Source: Chlamydiales bacterium
GTDB lineage: Bacteria; Chlamydiota; Chlamydiia; Chlamydiales; JARBTQ01
DNA length: 48,993 nucleotides
Reading direction: 5' to 3'
Assembly (NCBI GenBank): GCA_029240075.1
Contig: JARBTQ010000019.1
Location: forward strand, 1-48,993
In this document: piece by piece, positions 26,341 to 35,282 of the stretch
How the letters are laid out: each line of letters opens with the position of its first letter
Numbering within the stretch: position 1 is the first letter of the stretch
Translations under genes and position numbers: made by a program
Notes under the pieces: model-generated
Told to the model about the DNA's origin: nothing
The model's database searches: none
The model's input: the letters and a program-made list of their open reading frames with translations, nothing else

Positions 26341-27678
26341 TTAGCTGCACAATGCTAAGCGAAGAAGTCGAGATAAAGGCTGCTGAGTTATGTCTACAGG
26401 TCTAGATTTCTGATCGATCATGGAACCAAGTTGATAGCCATTGATAACTTCAAAAGCTCCTAATTTTTTAAAATGTTTAGCTATTTTTGGATCATTATAA
26501 AAATCAAAAACAAGTTGAATATGCCAATCTTCTTGCAAAATGTCAGACAGCGTGTCATCACGATAGACAATTATTTTTTCAACTTCAACAGCATCTGTCC
26601 ATTTATCTTCCAAAACATCAAGTCCTGCAAAGAAAGCACGAGAGACAGCTAAGGTAAATTGCCCGCGAGGATACAAATCTTTAAGACAATATAGAGCTCT
26701 GTAAATTTCAGTTGCTTCCATAGCCTTAGGAGGTAAGATAATAAGAATAAAGTCATACTTGTATTTAGCTTTGACCATACTCATGTGATGTTGCTTCCAG
26801 CGATTATGTTGCCACAGCCATTGTTCTGGTCTTTGGCGAATACTAGCTTCTAGATACCCTAAGGCTTGATCCATTAAACGTATAACTTCTAATTTTGCTG
26901 AATTTTTCTTATTCGGCCAAATAGGCTGATGGTAATAAACATGATAGCGAGAATCGTGGGAATTGCGGTAAGTTGTCGTAACTACTATAGGACAACCAGT
27001 TTTATAAGCTAATAAACCTGGCGCGGGGGATGTCCAAGCCTTAGTTCCAAAAAAAGGGTAAGTATAACTACTTTCGGGAAGAGCTTGATCTCCAACAATG
27101 CCGATAAAGCCCCCTTCCTGCAAGATTTTCAAGCCTTGAGTTAAAGCTTGCTTGGGATGAATAACTTTACCTCCAAACATTTGTCGAATCGATAAAATCC
27201 ATTTGTATAAAATATAGTTTTTAATAGGGCGTCCAATTGCAATTCCCGAAATTTTTTGAGTCAGTTTCAAAAAAGGAACTTCCCAATTTGCTTGGTGACC
27301 AGATAAAAAGATAATCCCTTTTTTTTGCTCTAAAATAGAATCTATAATCTCTGGATTATCACAAACAACTATTTCCTCAAGTCGATCACGACTGTATTTT
27401 AATTTAAAATACTCTAAAGTGGTTATAACTAGGTTTTGAAATGATTTTTTAGCTATAGCTTTCATCTGTGAGGGAGAGAGTTGCAAGCTTTTTGCAATAG
27501 CCAAATTATTTAAAGTTCTTTTAGAGTGTTTTCCCCCTAGATAATAGGCTATGGAACCTAAAAACTTTCCCATTTTGTGCAAAACAGGATAAGGCAAAGC
27601 GCGAAAAGGAATTCCTATTAACCTCAGACAGTAAAATGCTATACAATATTTAATATGCCGGTGATCAATTATCTTCAT
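26341..27678 (-). CDS. lpxL: Lipid A late acyltransferase (LpxL/HtrB family) with C-terminal extension
   Basis: This 445-residue membrane-associated enzyme adds a secondary acyl chain to lipid A. The catalytic HX4E motif is His128 to Glu133 in LSGHQANWEVPF, and the second block GGFIGIVGDQALPESS with PFFGTKAWTSPAPGLLA matches the acyltransferase core, as does WLWQHNRWK near 293. The first membrane segment is near 12-35. About 135 residues follow the core; typical E. coli LpxL ends near 306. That tail begins KYDFILIILPPKAMEATEIY and looks like a reduced GT9-type Rossmann half, an inference from pattern only. Chlamydial HtrB proteins are also long, as I recall. It is 10 bases downstream of the glycosyltransferase gene. 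Confidence 0.85.
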   Translation of the reverse strand: MKIIDHRHIKYCIAFYCLRLIGIPFRALPYPVLHKMGKFLGSIAYYLGGKHSKRTLNNLAIAKSLQLSPSQMKAIAKKSFQNLVITTLEYFKLKYSRDRLEEIVVCDNPEIIDSILEQKKGIIFLSGHQANWEVPFLKLTQKISGIAIGRPIKNYILYKWILSIRQMFGGKVIHPKQALTQGLKILQEGGFIGIVGDQALPESSYTYPFFGTKAWTSPAPGLLAYKTGCPIVVTTTYRNSHDSRYHVYYHQPIWPNKKNSAKLEVIRLMDQALGYLEASIRQRPEQWLWQHNRWKQHHMSMVKAKYKYDFILIILPPKAMEATEIYRALYCLKDLYPRGQFTLAVSRAFFAGLDVLEDKWTDAVEVEKIIVYRDDTLSDILQEDWHIQLVFDFYNDPKIAKHFKKLGAFEVINGYQLGSMIDQKSRPVDITQQPLSRLLRLALCS

Positions 27679-27688
27679 AGTTGCTTTC

Positions 27689-28831
27689 TTAGGTCGTCAA
27701 TGTTTTATCTATTAACATATTCAGCTGGTTCGAAAAGTCAAGAGCTTTTATGCTATTTCGAATTCTTTCCGCATTTATAAAATTTTTAGGATGAGCCATA
27801 GCTTGAGCTAGAGATACAGCTACGGCTTCAGGTTCAAATAAGTTTTCGATAATTGATCCTGATTCGAAGTTGAGAACTTCTTTGCCTCCATTATATGGAG
27901 AGGATACTACATAGTTACCCATAGCAAGGGCTTCAACAGTTACATTTGCAAAAGGGTCATAAAGAGATGGAATAGTCACACAATCGGCGGTTTGATAAAA
28001 GGGCAGTATAGTGCTTTGCGAACCGTAAAACTTCACTTGTGTTTGCAATCCTAATCTGGCAGAAAGTGCTTCAAATGAAGCCCTGCTTTTATCTTGACCA
28101 ACTACAGCTAGTTGCCAATTACGTTCTGTTTTATTAAGTAGGGCTAATCCTGCTAGTAAAAAATGAAGGCCTTTACGTTGAAAGCCATGACCTACAAATA
28201 AAAACTGAAAAGCAGTAGGATCTAGTTTAAGTTGTTTGCAAATCTCAGTCCGCTTAGAAAGACCTATATCAAATTGAAACTGCCACTGCTCCCATTCCAC
28301 TCCATTATGTACCACACATATTTTTTCAGGGGCAACAGATGGGTAATATTCTAAAATTTCCCCTTTAACCAAATAGGAATTTGTAAAAAGGATTTTCAAA
28401 TCTGGGTGTGTATAGGCTTTTTGTTCAATATTTTTAAGAATATAGTGTGTAGGATTTAAGTAAGTTGTAAAGCGTTTTAAAAGAGGATCTGTTTGTTGTC
28501 TTAGCTGCATAAATTTTAAATGAACTCCATTACCAGCTCTGTAGTGCGTCTGGTAACTATTCCTTTCTAAGCCAAATATGATGTCCATCTTATTTTGTGA
28601 GAGCCAGTCTCTACACCAAGAGTCGAACTGCAATAACCTAAGCCAGGTCGCACGAAATGGTTTTTCTAATGCAACAACTTTACAACCAGTCGGAATATCT
28701 TGGGGTTTCCCTGTGGTCAGAATAGTTAAGTCACAACCTTTTTTAAGAAATGCCTCAATAATTCTACGAGTATATTTCTCTAAACCTCCACCACCTGAGG
28801 CTAATTGACTTTTTAAAATAGCAACTTTCAT
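27689..28831 (-). CDS. Glycosyltransferase family 4, WaaG-like
   Basis: This 380-residue protein has the GT-B layout: an N-terminal SGGGLEKYTRRIIEAFLKKG start for acceptor binding and a C-terminal nucleotide-sugar half with LFVGHGFQRKGLHFLLAGLALL and the EX7E-type segment PSLYDPFANVTVEALAMGN. HYRAGNGVHLKFM near 95-107 resembles WaaG (RfaG) heptose glucosyltransferases. It probably adds a sugar to the lipooligosaccharide at the inner membrane. It forms an operon with the lipid A acyltransferase, which supports an envelope role. Acceptor and donor sugar are not clear. The gene starts at ATG 28831. Confidence 0.85.
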   Translation of the reverse strand: MKVAILKSQLASGGGGLEKYTRRIIEAFLKKGCDLTILTTGKPQDIPTGCKVVALEKPFRATWLRLLQFDSWCRDWLSQNKMDIIFGLERNSYQTHYRAGNGVHLKFMQLRQQTDPLLKRFTTYLNPTHYILKNIEQKAYTHPDLKILFTNSYLVKGEILEYYPSVAPEKICVVHNGVEWEQWQFQFDIGLSKRTEICKQLKLDPTAFQFLFVGHGFQRKGLHFLLAGLALLNKTERNWQLAVVGQDKSRASFEALSARLGLQTQVKFYGSQSTILPFYQTADCVTIPSLYDPFANVTVEALAMGNYVVSSPYNGGKEVLNFESGSIIENLFEPEAVAVSLAQAMAHPKNFINAERIRNSIKALDFSNQLNMLIDKTLTT

Positions 28832-29080
28832 ATCTTTGAACTCTTTTAAACAAGCAAAATAATCTATTCTAGATCAAGGATCTATTTACAAAAACTATAG
28901 ATTGAAAAAATTGTATTTTACACACTGGATCTTAAGTTGACGAATTATTTGTGTTTGTTATTTTCTAACCAAAGTACAAATAAATTTTAGGCTACCTATA
29001 GCTAAGGGATGTAGTTAGTTAAGGGTATACGTCAGTATAGTAATAAGTAGATTCGTTGAATGAGAAATTAGCAAAATTCT

Positions 29081-29114
29081 AGAAGCATTTGCGCAAAATG
29101 GCGTAAATGCTTCT
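29081..29114 (-). terminator. Rho-independent terminator for ndk
   Basis: AGAAGCATTT (29081-29090) pairs with AAATGCTTCT (29105-29114), with an inner CGC/GCG extension. It lies 17 bases beyond the ndk stop, and on the minus strand it is followed by AGAATTTTGC. Confidence 0.8.
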
Positions 29115-29130
29115 TTAAATTTAGCTATTT

Positions 29131-29586
29131 TTAATGGCAACCACAGCTACCACAAGTCTCTTTGCGTAGGTGAATTTCTGTCGTGCTAAAGAAGTAAGCA
29201 ATTTCGACAGCTGCAGTTTCTGGAGCATCAGAACCGTGTACAGCATTATTGTCGATGTTCTTTGCAAAGTCTGCACGGATTGTACCAGGAGCAGCTTCTT
29301 TAGGATTAGTAGCACCCATAATTTCACGATTACGCTTAATAGCATTCTCCCCTTCAAGGATTGAAACAACAACAGGACCGGAAGAAATAAAGTTAACTAA
29401 GTCGTTAAAGAAGGGACGAGCTTTATGTACAGCATAAAAACCGGCAGCTTGTTCTTTAGAAAGATGAATCATTTTCATAGCAATAATTTTTAAACCAGCT
29501 TTTTCAAAGCGGGAAAGGATAGCGCCAATATTATTTCCTGCAACAGAGTCAGGCTTTAAGATAGATAGAGTTTTTTCAACTGTCAT
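29131..29586 (-). CDS. ndk: Nucleoside diphosphate kinase
   Basis: Ndk moves the gamma phosphate from ATP to other nucleoside diphosphates. The start [13 protein letters not shown], the [10 protein letters not shown] segment and the active-site His117 in [12 protein letters not shown] are all present, ending with EIAYFF. The protein is 151 residues; the usual bacterial length is about 140-143. The extra tail ends in CGSCGCH, a small cysteine/histidine-rich cap that could bind a metal; this part is unusual. It stands alone with its own terminator. The start codon at 29586 fits the family's usual N terminus. Confidence 0.95.
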   Translation of the reverse strand: MTVEKTLSILKPDSVAGNNIGAILSRFEKAGLKIIAMKMIHLSKEQAAGFYAVHKARPFFNDLVNFISSGPVVVSILEGENAIKRNREIMGATNPKEAAPGTIRADFAKNIDNNAVHGSDAPETAAVEIAYFFSTTEIHLRKETCGSCGCH

Positions 29587-29923
29587 AAGTGATGTATCCT
29601 CAATAACAAAGTTTAAATTTTAATGAACGATGGGCCTTATTAAAAGGCTAAAGAATGGCAGTATGATAGCGCAAACGGCATAAAAAGGGGAGCCTTTTTA
29701 CCCCAAGTTTGCAAAAATAGATTGACCTTTTCTTATTAATTATTCATTATAAATAAGTTGCTTAAAAGGTTAGGTTATAAACTAATAAGTTTTAAGTAGC
29801 TCTTGTACTATCAAATCATTTGCATAACTTTTTGTAAGCAGTATGATAGACCTTTTCCAACAAAGTCTTGCTAGGGGACTATTCAATCTTTTAAATTTAG
29901 TTTTTCTACTTAAGGGGTGTTAA
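29587..29923. other. 337-base intergenic region between divergent ndk and ABC exporter genes
   Basis: It contains a short hairpin TAAAAAGG-GGAG-CCTTTTTA at 29681-29700, which is not followed by a T tract on either strand. I see no gene remnant. It presumably holds the promoters of both genes. Confidence 0.45.
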
Positions 29924-31798
29924 ATGGAAAATAAAAGAATTAAGGAAGATGCAGCGCAAAAGCTTACCCCTTTTTTATGGCAATGTGTTAAGCCATTTTG
30001 GATTCTCTTTGCTCTTTTAGGGATTAGTTGCCTTGCATGGGCCATTGATCATACGCTTATGCCCTATATTTTCAAGATTTTTCTCGATAAGATTATCTCT
30101 TTTACAGGTAACCGTTCAGAAATATGGGTAGTTATTGCTAGTCCTATAGCATACGGGGTTACCCTTTGGATTACTATAGAGATTATGTATCGCGCCTCAA
30201 ATTATATTTCAGCAGCTCTATACCCTAGGTTTGAAGCTTCTGTACGTATGCATACTTTTGAGTATGTACAGAAGCACTCTTTTAGTTACTTTTCCGAGCA
30301 TTTTGCAGGAGATATAGCAAGTAAGATAGAATCCTTGCCAGAAGGATTAACTCAAATTATGGACCTTGTATTATCTGTTTTTATACCCTCGTTAGTTGCT
30401 TTTGCAATAGGAGTCCTTATTTTTATAAGTGTGCATCCTATATTTGCCATTATTATAGTTGGGTGGGCTATCCTACATCTTGGATTTTGTTTGTTAGTCT
30501 CGGAACGTTGCAATAAAGCCTCAAATATGCATTCGAAGGCTAAAAATAAACTTAATGGGGTCATTGTCGACAGTTTAACTAATACTATTCTCGTTAAAGC
30601 TTTTGCTCGTGTGCCTTGGGAGCATAATTATATTGGGCGATATCAGCAAAAGGAGCAAAAAAAACACCATGATATGCTGTACCTAAATGCTAATATTCGT
30701 ACAGCTCTAGGTATTCTTTCTTTTGTAGTCATCGGTGTTATAATGACTTTATTTCAAATTAAACAATGGCAACAAGGCAATATTACTGCTAACGAGCTTG
30801 TTTATATCTTTTACACATGTTGGGGATTAGTTTCTATGACATGGTATTCTGGATCGGAATTACCAAACTTATTTAAAGAAATAGGTAAGTGTCGTCAATC
30901 ATTGAGTCTAATACGAGTCCCACACGAAATCATCGATCAACCAGAAGCAAAGCTATTGTATGTATCTGAAGGTAAAATTGTATTTGATAATGTGACTTTT
31001 GGCTATGAAGGACAGGCACCTATATTTAAAAATAAAACAGTAATCATAGAGCCGGGACAAAAAGTTGGTTTAGTTGGCTATTCGGGAAGTGGTAAAACGA
31101 CTTTCACGAATCTTTTATTAAGGTTTTTTGATCTAAAATCGGGGCGTATTCTTATTGATGGGCAGGATATACATCAAGTAACTCAAGATTCATTAAGAGA
31201 ACATATCTCACTTATTCCACAAGATATCAGTTTATTTCATCGAACTTTAAAAGATAATATTCGATATGGACGATTATCAGCTACAGATGATGAAATTATA
31301 GAGGTTGCGAAGAGGGCCCATTGCCATGATTTTATTACCAAATTACCATTAGGATATGAAACATTAGCAGGAGAAAGAGGCGTTAAACTTTCAGGTGGAC
31401 AAAGACAAAGGATTGCAATTGCGCGCGCATTACTTAAAGATGCTCCTATTTTAATTTTAGACGAAGCAACGTCGGCTTTGGATTCAGTAACAGAGCAAGA
31501 GCTACAAGAAGACCTTTATCATTTAATGGAACAACGTACAACTATTGTTATTGCCCATCGCTTATCAACTCTTTCAAAAATGGATCGTATCTTAGTTTTC
31601 AATCAAGGGGTGTTAATTGAGGATGGAAGACATGAAGATTTGATATATGCAAATGGTCACTATGCTAAGATGTGGGCTATGCAAGCAGGTGGATTTTTAC
31701 CAGATGAACATACAGATACGAGCCATAATACACAGACGGCAATGTATGATAAAGAAATAAATGTTTTACAAACTTTGAAAGATAAGCAGCTACATTAA
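29924..31798 (+). CDS. ABC transporter, fused permease/ATP-binding half-exporter
   Basis: This 624-residue half-transporter has about six membrane helices in residues 25-320 and a nucleotide-binding domain after 340. Walker A is GYSGSGKT (385-392), the signature LSGGQ is at 489-493, Walker B is ILILDE (509-514), and the H-loop AHRLS follows. It should act as a homodimer that exports lipid, peptide or drug substrates. MsbA-like function in lipid A transport is possible given the envelope genes nearby, but nothing here proves it. AAGGGGTG precedes the ATG by 6 bases. The last 40 residues are polar with no clear motif. Confidence 0.9.
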   Translation: MENKRIKEDAAQKLTPFLWQCVKPFWILFALLGISCLAWAIDHTLMPYIFKIFLDKIISFTGNRSEIWVVIASPIAYGVTLWITIEIMYRASNYISAALYPRFEASVRMHTFEYVQKHSFSYFSEHFAGDIASKIESLPEGLTQIMDLVLSVFIPSLVAFAIGVLIFISVHPIFAIIIVGWAILHLGFCLLVSERCNKASNMHSKAKNKLNGVIVDSLTNTILVKAFARVPWEHNYIGRYQQKEQKKHHDMLYLNANIRTALGILSFVVIGVIMTLFQIKQWQQGNITANELVYIFYTCWGLVSMTWYSGSELPNLFKEIGKCRQSLSLIRVPHEIIDQPEAKLLYVSEGKIVFDNVTFGYEGQAPIFKNKTVIIEPGQKVGLVGYSGSGKTTFTNLLLRFFDLKSGRILIDGQDIHQVTQDSLREHISLIPQDISLFHRTLKDNIRYGRLSATDDEIIEVAKRAHCHDFITKLPLGYETLAGERGVKLSGGQRQRIAIARALLKDAPILILDEATSALDSVTEQELQEDLYHLMEQRTTIVIAHRLSTLSKMDRILVFNQGVLIEDGRHEDLIYANGHYAKMWAMQAGGFLPDEHTDTSHNTQTAMYDKEINVLQTLKDKQLH

Positions 31799-32181
31799 AC
31801 TTACCCTTAATTTAGGGGTTACTGTTGCTTTATAGTTAAGAATAAATGTGGCTGTTATTTTAATATTTACCAAAAAAATCTTCTCATTAAAAACTGACTC
31901 TTTCTAAAAAATACAAAAATAACTTTTGCTAATGCATCAATAGATCCTTGCGAATTTGTAAGAGTGTATTTTCTGATATTGGCCTATGTTTAAATTTTAA
32001 AATATCCTTTTTTAATTTACTATCATCTTTTCGCTAACTCCATTCTTATTAAATAAATAATATTATAAATTATTATTATTTATATTTGATCTTTTTAAAG
32101 GTGCATTCTCCTTGTTGTTTATTTTATGTAATTTGGTTTGACTTTCTGCCGAAAATTATTTTTAGAATACTAGAGGTAATT
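31799..32181. other. 383-base gap upstream of the MORN-like gene
   Basis: Very AT-rich with runs of T and A. The frame of the following gene stays open from a TTG-type codon near 32086, but that stretch reads like non-coding sequence and lacks a ribosome-binding site. No other feature is recognised. Confidence 0.45.
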
Positions 32182-33063
32182 ATGAACTTTAAAAATATGC
32201 TTGCTATAGTAGCTTTGTCATTGGGCTTTATTAGTGCAGACAGATTTTCGCAAACGACTGCTAATCCAGACACAAAAATGTTACAAATACGTCTTAAGGA
32301 TCAATGGTTTGAAATTAATTTAGATACGCCTGGTATAAAGATTTCACGTTATCCAAATGGAACACTTAAACAAATTTCTATTCAAATAGTGAACATCTCA
32401 TATTCCATTCATTTTTATGAACAGATACAAAAAGCTCCTGAAAAAGTAGCGTTGATTAAAAGATTCCAATCATTCCAGGATCGTTTACTGTTGCACGGAA
32501 AAACAGAACGTTATGATGAGGATGGACACTTACTAGTAGAGATTAATTGGCAGGAAGGTAAGCTACATGGAGCCCAACGTATCTATAATAGAGACTTTAA
32601 GCTAATTGAAGAGAGAGAGTACGATTCAGGATTTCCTATCGGGTTGTGGAAAACTTATTATCCAGATGGCAATATTGCATCTGAAATCAGTTTTCCTGCT
32701 AGTAGCGCTCAATGGCGAGATACTCGCCTTGAAGGGAAAGCTCCTAGCTCAGGTCATATTGCTGTGATGAATTACCATCACCCAGTTAAAGCAAAAGAAA
32801 CTTGGTATTACTTGAATGGCTCTAAGCAACGAGAAAGGGAATTTGATATCTCAGAGTACCAGCTATCTTATACTATTATGCCAACAGGGGCATCTACTAG
32901 CTTTAGTCCACATGGTACTGTTGTTAGGAATGTAACAGTGGCTTTAGGAGAGAAGCATGAGCATAATACTTTAAAAGCTTCTGGAAATATCTATTATAAA
33001 GATAAATTATGGTACAGCGACTCTCTATTTAAAGAATGGGAGCAACTACATATTCAGCCGTAA
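32182..33063 (+). CDS. Secreted protein with MORN-like repeats
   Basis: I place the start at ATG 32182 because AGAGG lies 5-9 bases before it and the protein then begins with a clear signal peptide (MNFKNMLAIVALSLGFISA). This gives 293 residues. The middle carries three MORN-2/YwqK-like units: RYDEDGHLLVEINWQEGKLHG, then IYNRDFKLIEEREYDSGFPIG, then YYPDGNIASEISF. Similar units are common in secreted or surface proteins, sometimes binding membranes. A second set around YYLNGSKQREREF follows near residue 213. The function is unknown; export to the periplasm or beyond is expected. Confidence 0.7.
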   Translation: MNFKNMLAIVALSLGFISADRFSQTTANPDTKMLQIRLKDQWFEINLDTPGIKISRYPNGTLKQISIQIVNISYSIHFYEQIQKAPEKVALIKRFQSFQDRLLLHGKTERYDEDGHLLVEINWQEGKLHGAQRIYNRDFKLIEEREYDSGFPIGLWKTYYPDGNIASEISFPASSAQWRDTRLEGKAPSSGHIAVMNYHHPVKAKETWYYLNGSKQREREFDISEYQLSYTIMPTGASTSFSPHGTVVRNVTVALGEKHEHNTLKASGNIYYKDKLWYSDSLFKEWEQLHIQP

Positions 33064-33348
33064 GTGGAGCTACTGTATTTAATGATCTTATTCACAAATG
33101 GAAAGAATTTTTTTGCAAAAGTCTAAATCTAAGTGCTTCTATTGAACTATTAAATAGTTGTACAAGCACTTAAAATTAATGAAAATTCGTTTGGTTTAGC
33201 AATTAAATATTTTGAATCAGGGCAATCGCTTAAAATCTCTTATATGCTTGCAATCGAAGGTTTAATTGAAGATGTTAAAATTCAATTTTCCTTAACACTC
33301 AATAAATTGAATATTTTTAAGCTATTGCCCTATATCATGTATGTTTAA
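33036..33348 (+). pseudogene. Possible frameshifted gene remnant
   Basis: A 45-codon frame from ATG 33036 to TAA 33171-33173 is followed in the +1 frame by a 64-codon open stretch from 33154 to TAA 33346-33348 (including NENSFGLAIKYFESGQSL). The two overlap by about 20 bases, as if one gene was broken by a frameshift. Neither part matches a family I know. It starts inside the end of the MORN-like gene. Chance open frames in AT-rich DNA could also explain it. Confidence 0.25.
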
Positions 33349-33417
33349 ATTTTTCTATGTGTATAAAGTCAATAAATAGATATCATCCATCTTCAAAGAT
33401 CCAATACTTCTAAAGAT

Positions 33418-34305
33418 CTAAACATTGGAATCGTCTTGCGATATTTTTCTTTTAAATATCAACTGAGAGCGATAATTACGCCATATGCTTGGTAATTGCT
33501 TGTGTGAGGCACATCCGAATAGAATGATCGCAAGTACAGCTATACTTGAAATTGTTATTGGTACAGCAGGATATGATTCATGTGTTTTGGACAGTTCTAG
33601 ATTGAGTATATAAGAAGTAATAGATCCTAGAAGTAATAACGCTAGTGCAACAGTTGCTCTAGAATAAAGCTCGCACTTTGCTCTCTTTATAAGCTGGGCT
33701 TCAAGCTCTGTGTCAGTTTCGTTTAAGTCTAAATACTCTCCTCGGAGTTTAGTCACGTTGTCGTACAAATCTATTATACTAGCATCTTTTTTCAAGCTTA
33801 GTTTCATTAGTGCATTCATAAAAATAAAATTGGATGCATTGGTAGAAATGTTCTCTCGAAGAATTTTTATTATTTCTTGTCTCTGAGAGACATTTTTTAT
33901 TTCTCCATTAAAAAAGATTGAATTTAATGATTCTAGAATATTCTTCAAAGAGAGATTTTCCTTTTCAGAACTCTTTCTTAAGGTTGTAAGAGCTTTTTCT
34001 AATTGGCTATATATCTCTTTATCAATTGCAACTTTAGCTTCATCCTGTTTTAAAAAATCGATAGCTTCATCTATACCTGTTTCTAACCTTTCCTGAATAA
34101 CATTATCTGCTATCTGCTTCCACTGCTTGCAGACCAATCTACAGGGAAGTGCCTCTTCAAATTTATAGTATTTAAAGATTTCTTTTATAATATCTTTGCC
34201 AGCAGATGAGAGGTTATTAGTGGCATTTGTTTCAGATTGAAATTGAGGAATTTTAAAATATTTATTATTTTGAGTGAATTTTAAGTAAAAATCTGGATAG
34301 TACAT
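33418..34305 (-). CDS. F-box protein with C-terminal double hydrophobic hairpin
   Basis: This 295-residue protein has an F-box-like domain at residues 31-73 (SSAGKDIIKEIFKYYKFEEA, then CRLVCKQWKQIA), which in eukaryotes binds SKP1 in SCF ubiquitin ligases. A helical middle follows. Near the end are two hydrophobic segments (about 216-236 and 246-266) separated by only ten residues, then a basic tail LPSIWRNYRSQL. That paired layout resembles the bilobed hydrophobic domain of chlamydial inclusion-membrane (Inc) proteins. No Sec signal. It is 26 bases downstream of a paralogue with the same layout. It is probably a host-directed effector; the Inc interpretation is inference. Confidence 0.75.
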   Translation of the reverse strand: MYYPDFYLKFTQNNKYFKIPQFQSETNATNNLSSAGKDIIKEIFKYYKFEEALPCRLVCKQWKQIADNVIQERLETGIDEAIDFLKQDEAKVAIDKEIYSQLEKALTTLRKSSEKENLSLKNILESLNSIFFNGEIKNVSQRQEIIKILRENISTNASNFIFMNALMKLSLKKDASIIDLYDNVTKLRGEYLDLNETDTELEAQLIKRAKCELYSRATVALALLLLGSITSYILNLELSKTHESYPAVPITISSIAVLAIILFGCASHKQLPSIWRNYRSQLIFKRKISQDDSNV

Positions 34306-34331
34306 ATTAAATTTAAATTTGTTTTTTATGT

Positions 34332-35282
34332 TTAAACGCTGGGTAATATATTGTTTTTTAATGAATTATGGTTTTCGTCTTGTTTGTGAGAAATTTGAAC
34401 AGTTTGCTTATAAATTTTTCTAGCTTGATAGTCTTCGATTAATCCAGGCAAATGTTTATACAGGGCAAATATATTTGCAGATATAGCCATTATCGATATA
34501 GTCGTTATATTAATTGCTTTACTAGGATAGTTATCTATATAGTTAGATGCAATAGAATTAGCGATTACTGGAATTGAGCATAGAACTGCAGCTACCATAA
34601 CTATTTTTAATATCCTAAACAATAAAATATCTTTAATGTTTGATCTTACGGTACTTCGAAATGCATTTATATTTCTATTAGATAAATCTGTAGTTTCTTC
34701 ATCTGTTCCTTGAAGTTCATAAAGCCTATCTAACTTAATTCGGCTTCCTAAGGAAAGTTTAGATAACTCATTACTTTCACTAATATTTACAAAGTAAGGT
34801 CTAGAGTCACTCTCAAAACTGATACTTTGATAAAAAGTATTGATCGGTTTTCCACTTTTTATACTATAATGATGAATCGATGTTATAGCTGGTTCTATAA
34901 TTTCACATATATCTTTAATAGAGTGAGTAGAATTACAACTTTGCAGCAAATTATAAGCTGTATTTAAGCGATCTAAAATGGGTTGGAGTGTGACAGAAAT
35001 TTTATCTTCATTTTTGTTCTCTTCCTCCTCTCCTTCCTCCTCTAGCTTACGGCAAATATTGGATAAAAGAGATTCTATCTCTTTTTTAATTCTTACTTCA
35101 CATATTTGCTTAGTAATTTTATTCCATCTTCTACACACTAAACTATTAACTAGATTTTCTTGGTTATTAAAATATGATAAGATTTTATCCAATAATTCAG
35201 CTGAAAGTGAATCAGTATAATCATACGAAATAGATTCAGGAACCAGAGTATCTCTATGAATGACTATGTCTATTTTATCCAT
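34332..35282 (-). CDS. F-box protein with C-terminal double hydrophobic hairpin (paralogue)
   Basis: This 316-residue protein has an F-box at residues 24-66 (DSLSAELLDKILSYFNNQEN, then SLVCRRWNKI), closer to consensus than its downstream neighbour. An acidic stretch (EEEGEEEENKNED, 81-93) and an unknown middle follow. Two hydrophobic segments (about 224-245 and 257-275) are separated by a short loop, with a tail KHLPGLIEDYQARKIYKQ that resembles the tail of the other protein (KQLPSIWRNYRSQLIFKRK). The pair therefore looks like a tandem duplication that has diverged. Likely targeted to a membrane with the F-box facing the host cytosol, by inference. Confidence 0.78.
   Translation of the reverse strand: MDKIDIVIHRDTLVPESISYDYTDSLSAELLDKILSYFNNQENLVNSLVCRRWNKITKQICEVRIKKEIESLLSNICRKLEEEGEEEENKNEDKISVTLQPILDRLNTAYNLLQSCNSTHSIKDICEIIEPAITSIHHYSIKSGKPINTFYQSISFESDSRPYFVNISESNELSKLSLGSRIKLDRLYELQGTDEETTDLSNRNINAFRSTVRSNIKDILLFRILKIVMVAAVLCSIPVIANSIASNYIDNYPSKAINITTISIMAISANIFALYKHLPGLIEDYQARKIYKQTVQISHKQDENHNSLKNNILPSV

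Noticed and set aside
29121-29372. Open frames inside ndk on both strands (for example 29121-29372 minus, 29170-29364 plus)
   Set aside because: They overlap a clear ndk gene with intact motifs and have no family features of their own.
29681-29700. Hairpin TAAAAAGG-GGAG-CCTTTTTA as a terminator
   Set aside because: It lies upstream of both divergent genes and no T tract follows it on either strand.
32086-32181. N-terminal extension of the MORN-like gene
   Set aside because: ATG 32182 has a ribosome-binding site and a signal peptide directly behind it; the extension would bury the signal peptide.
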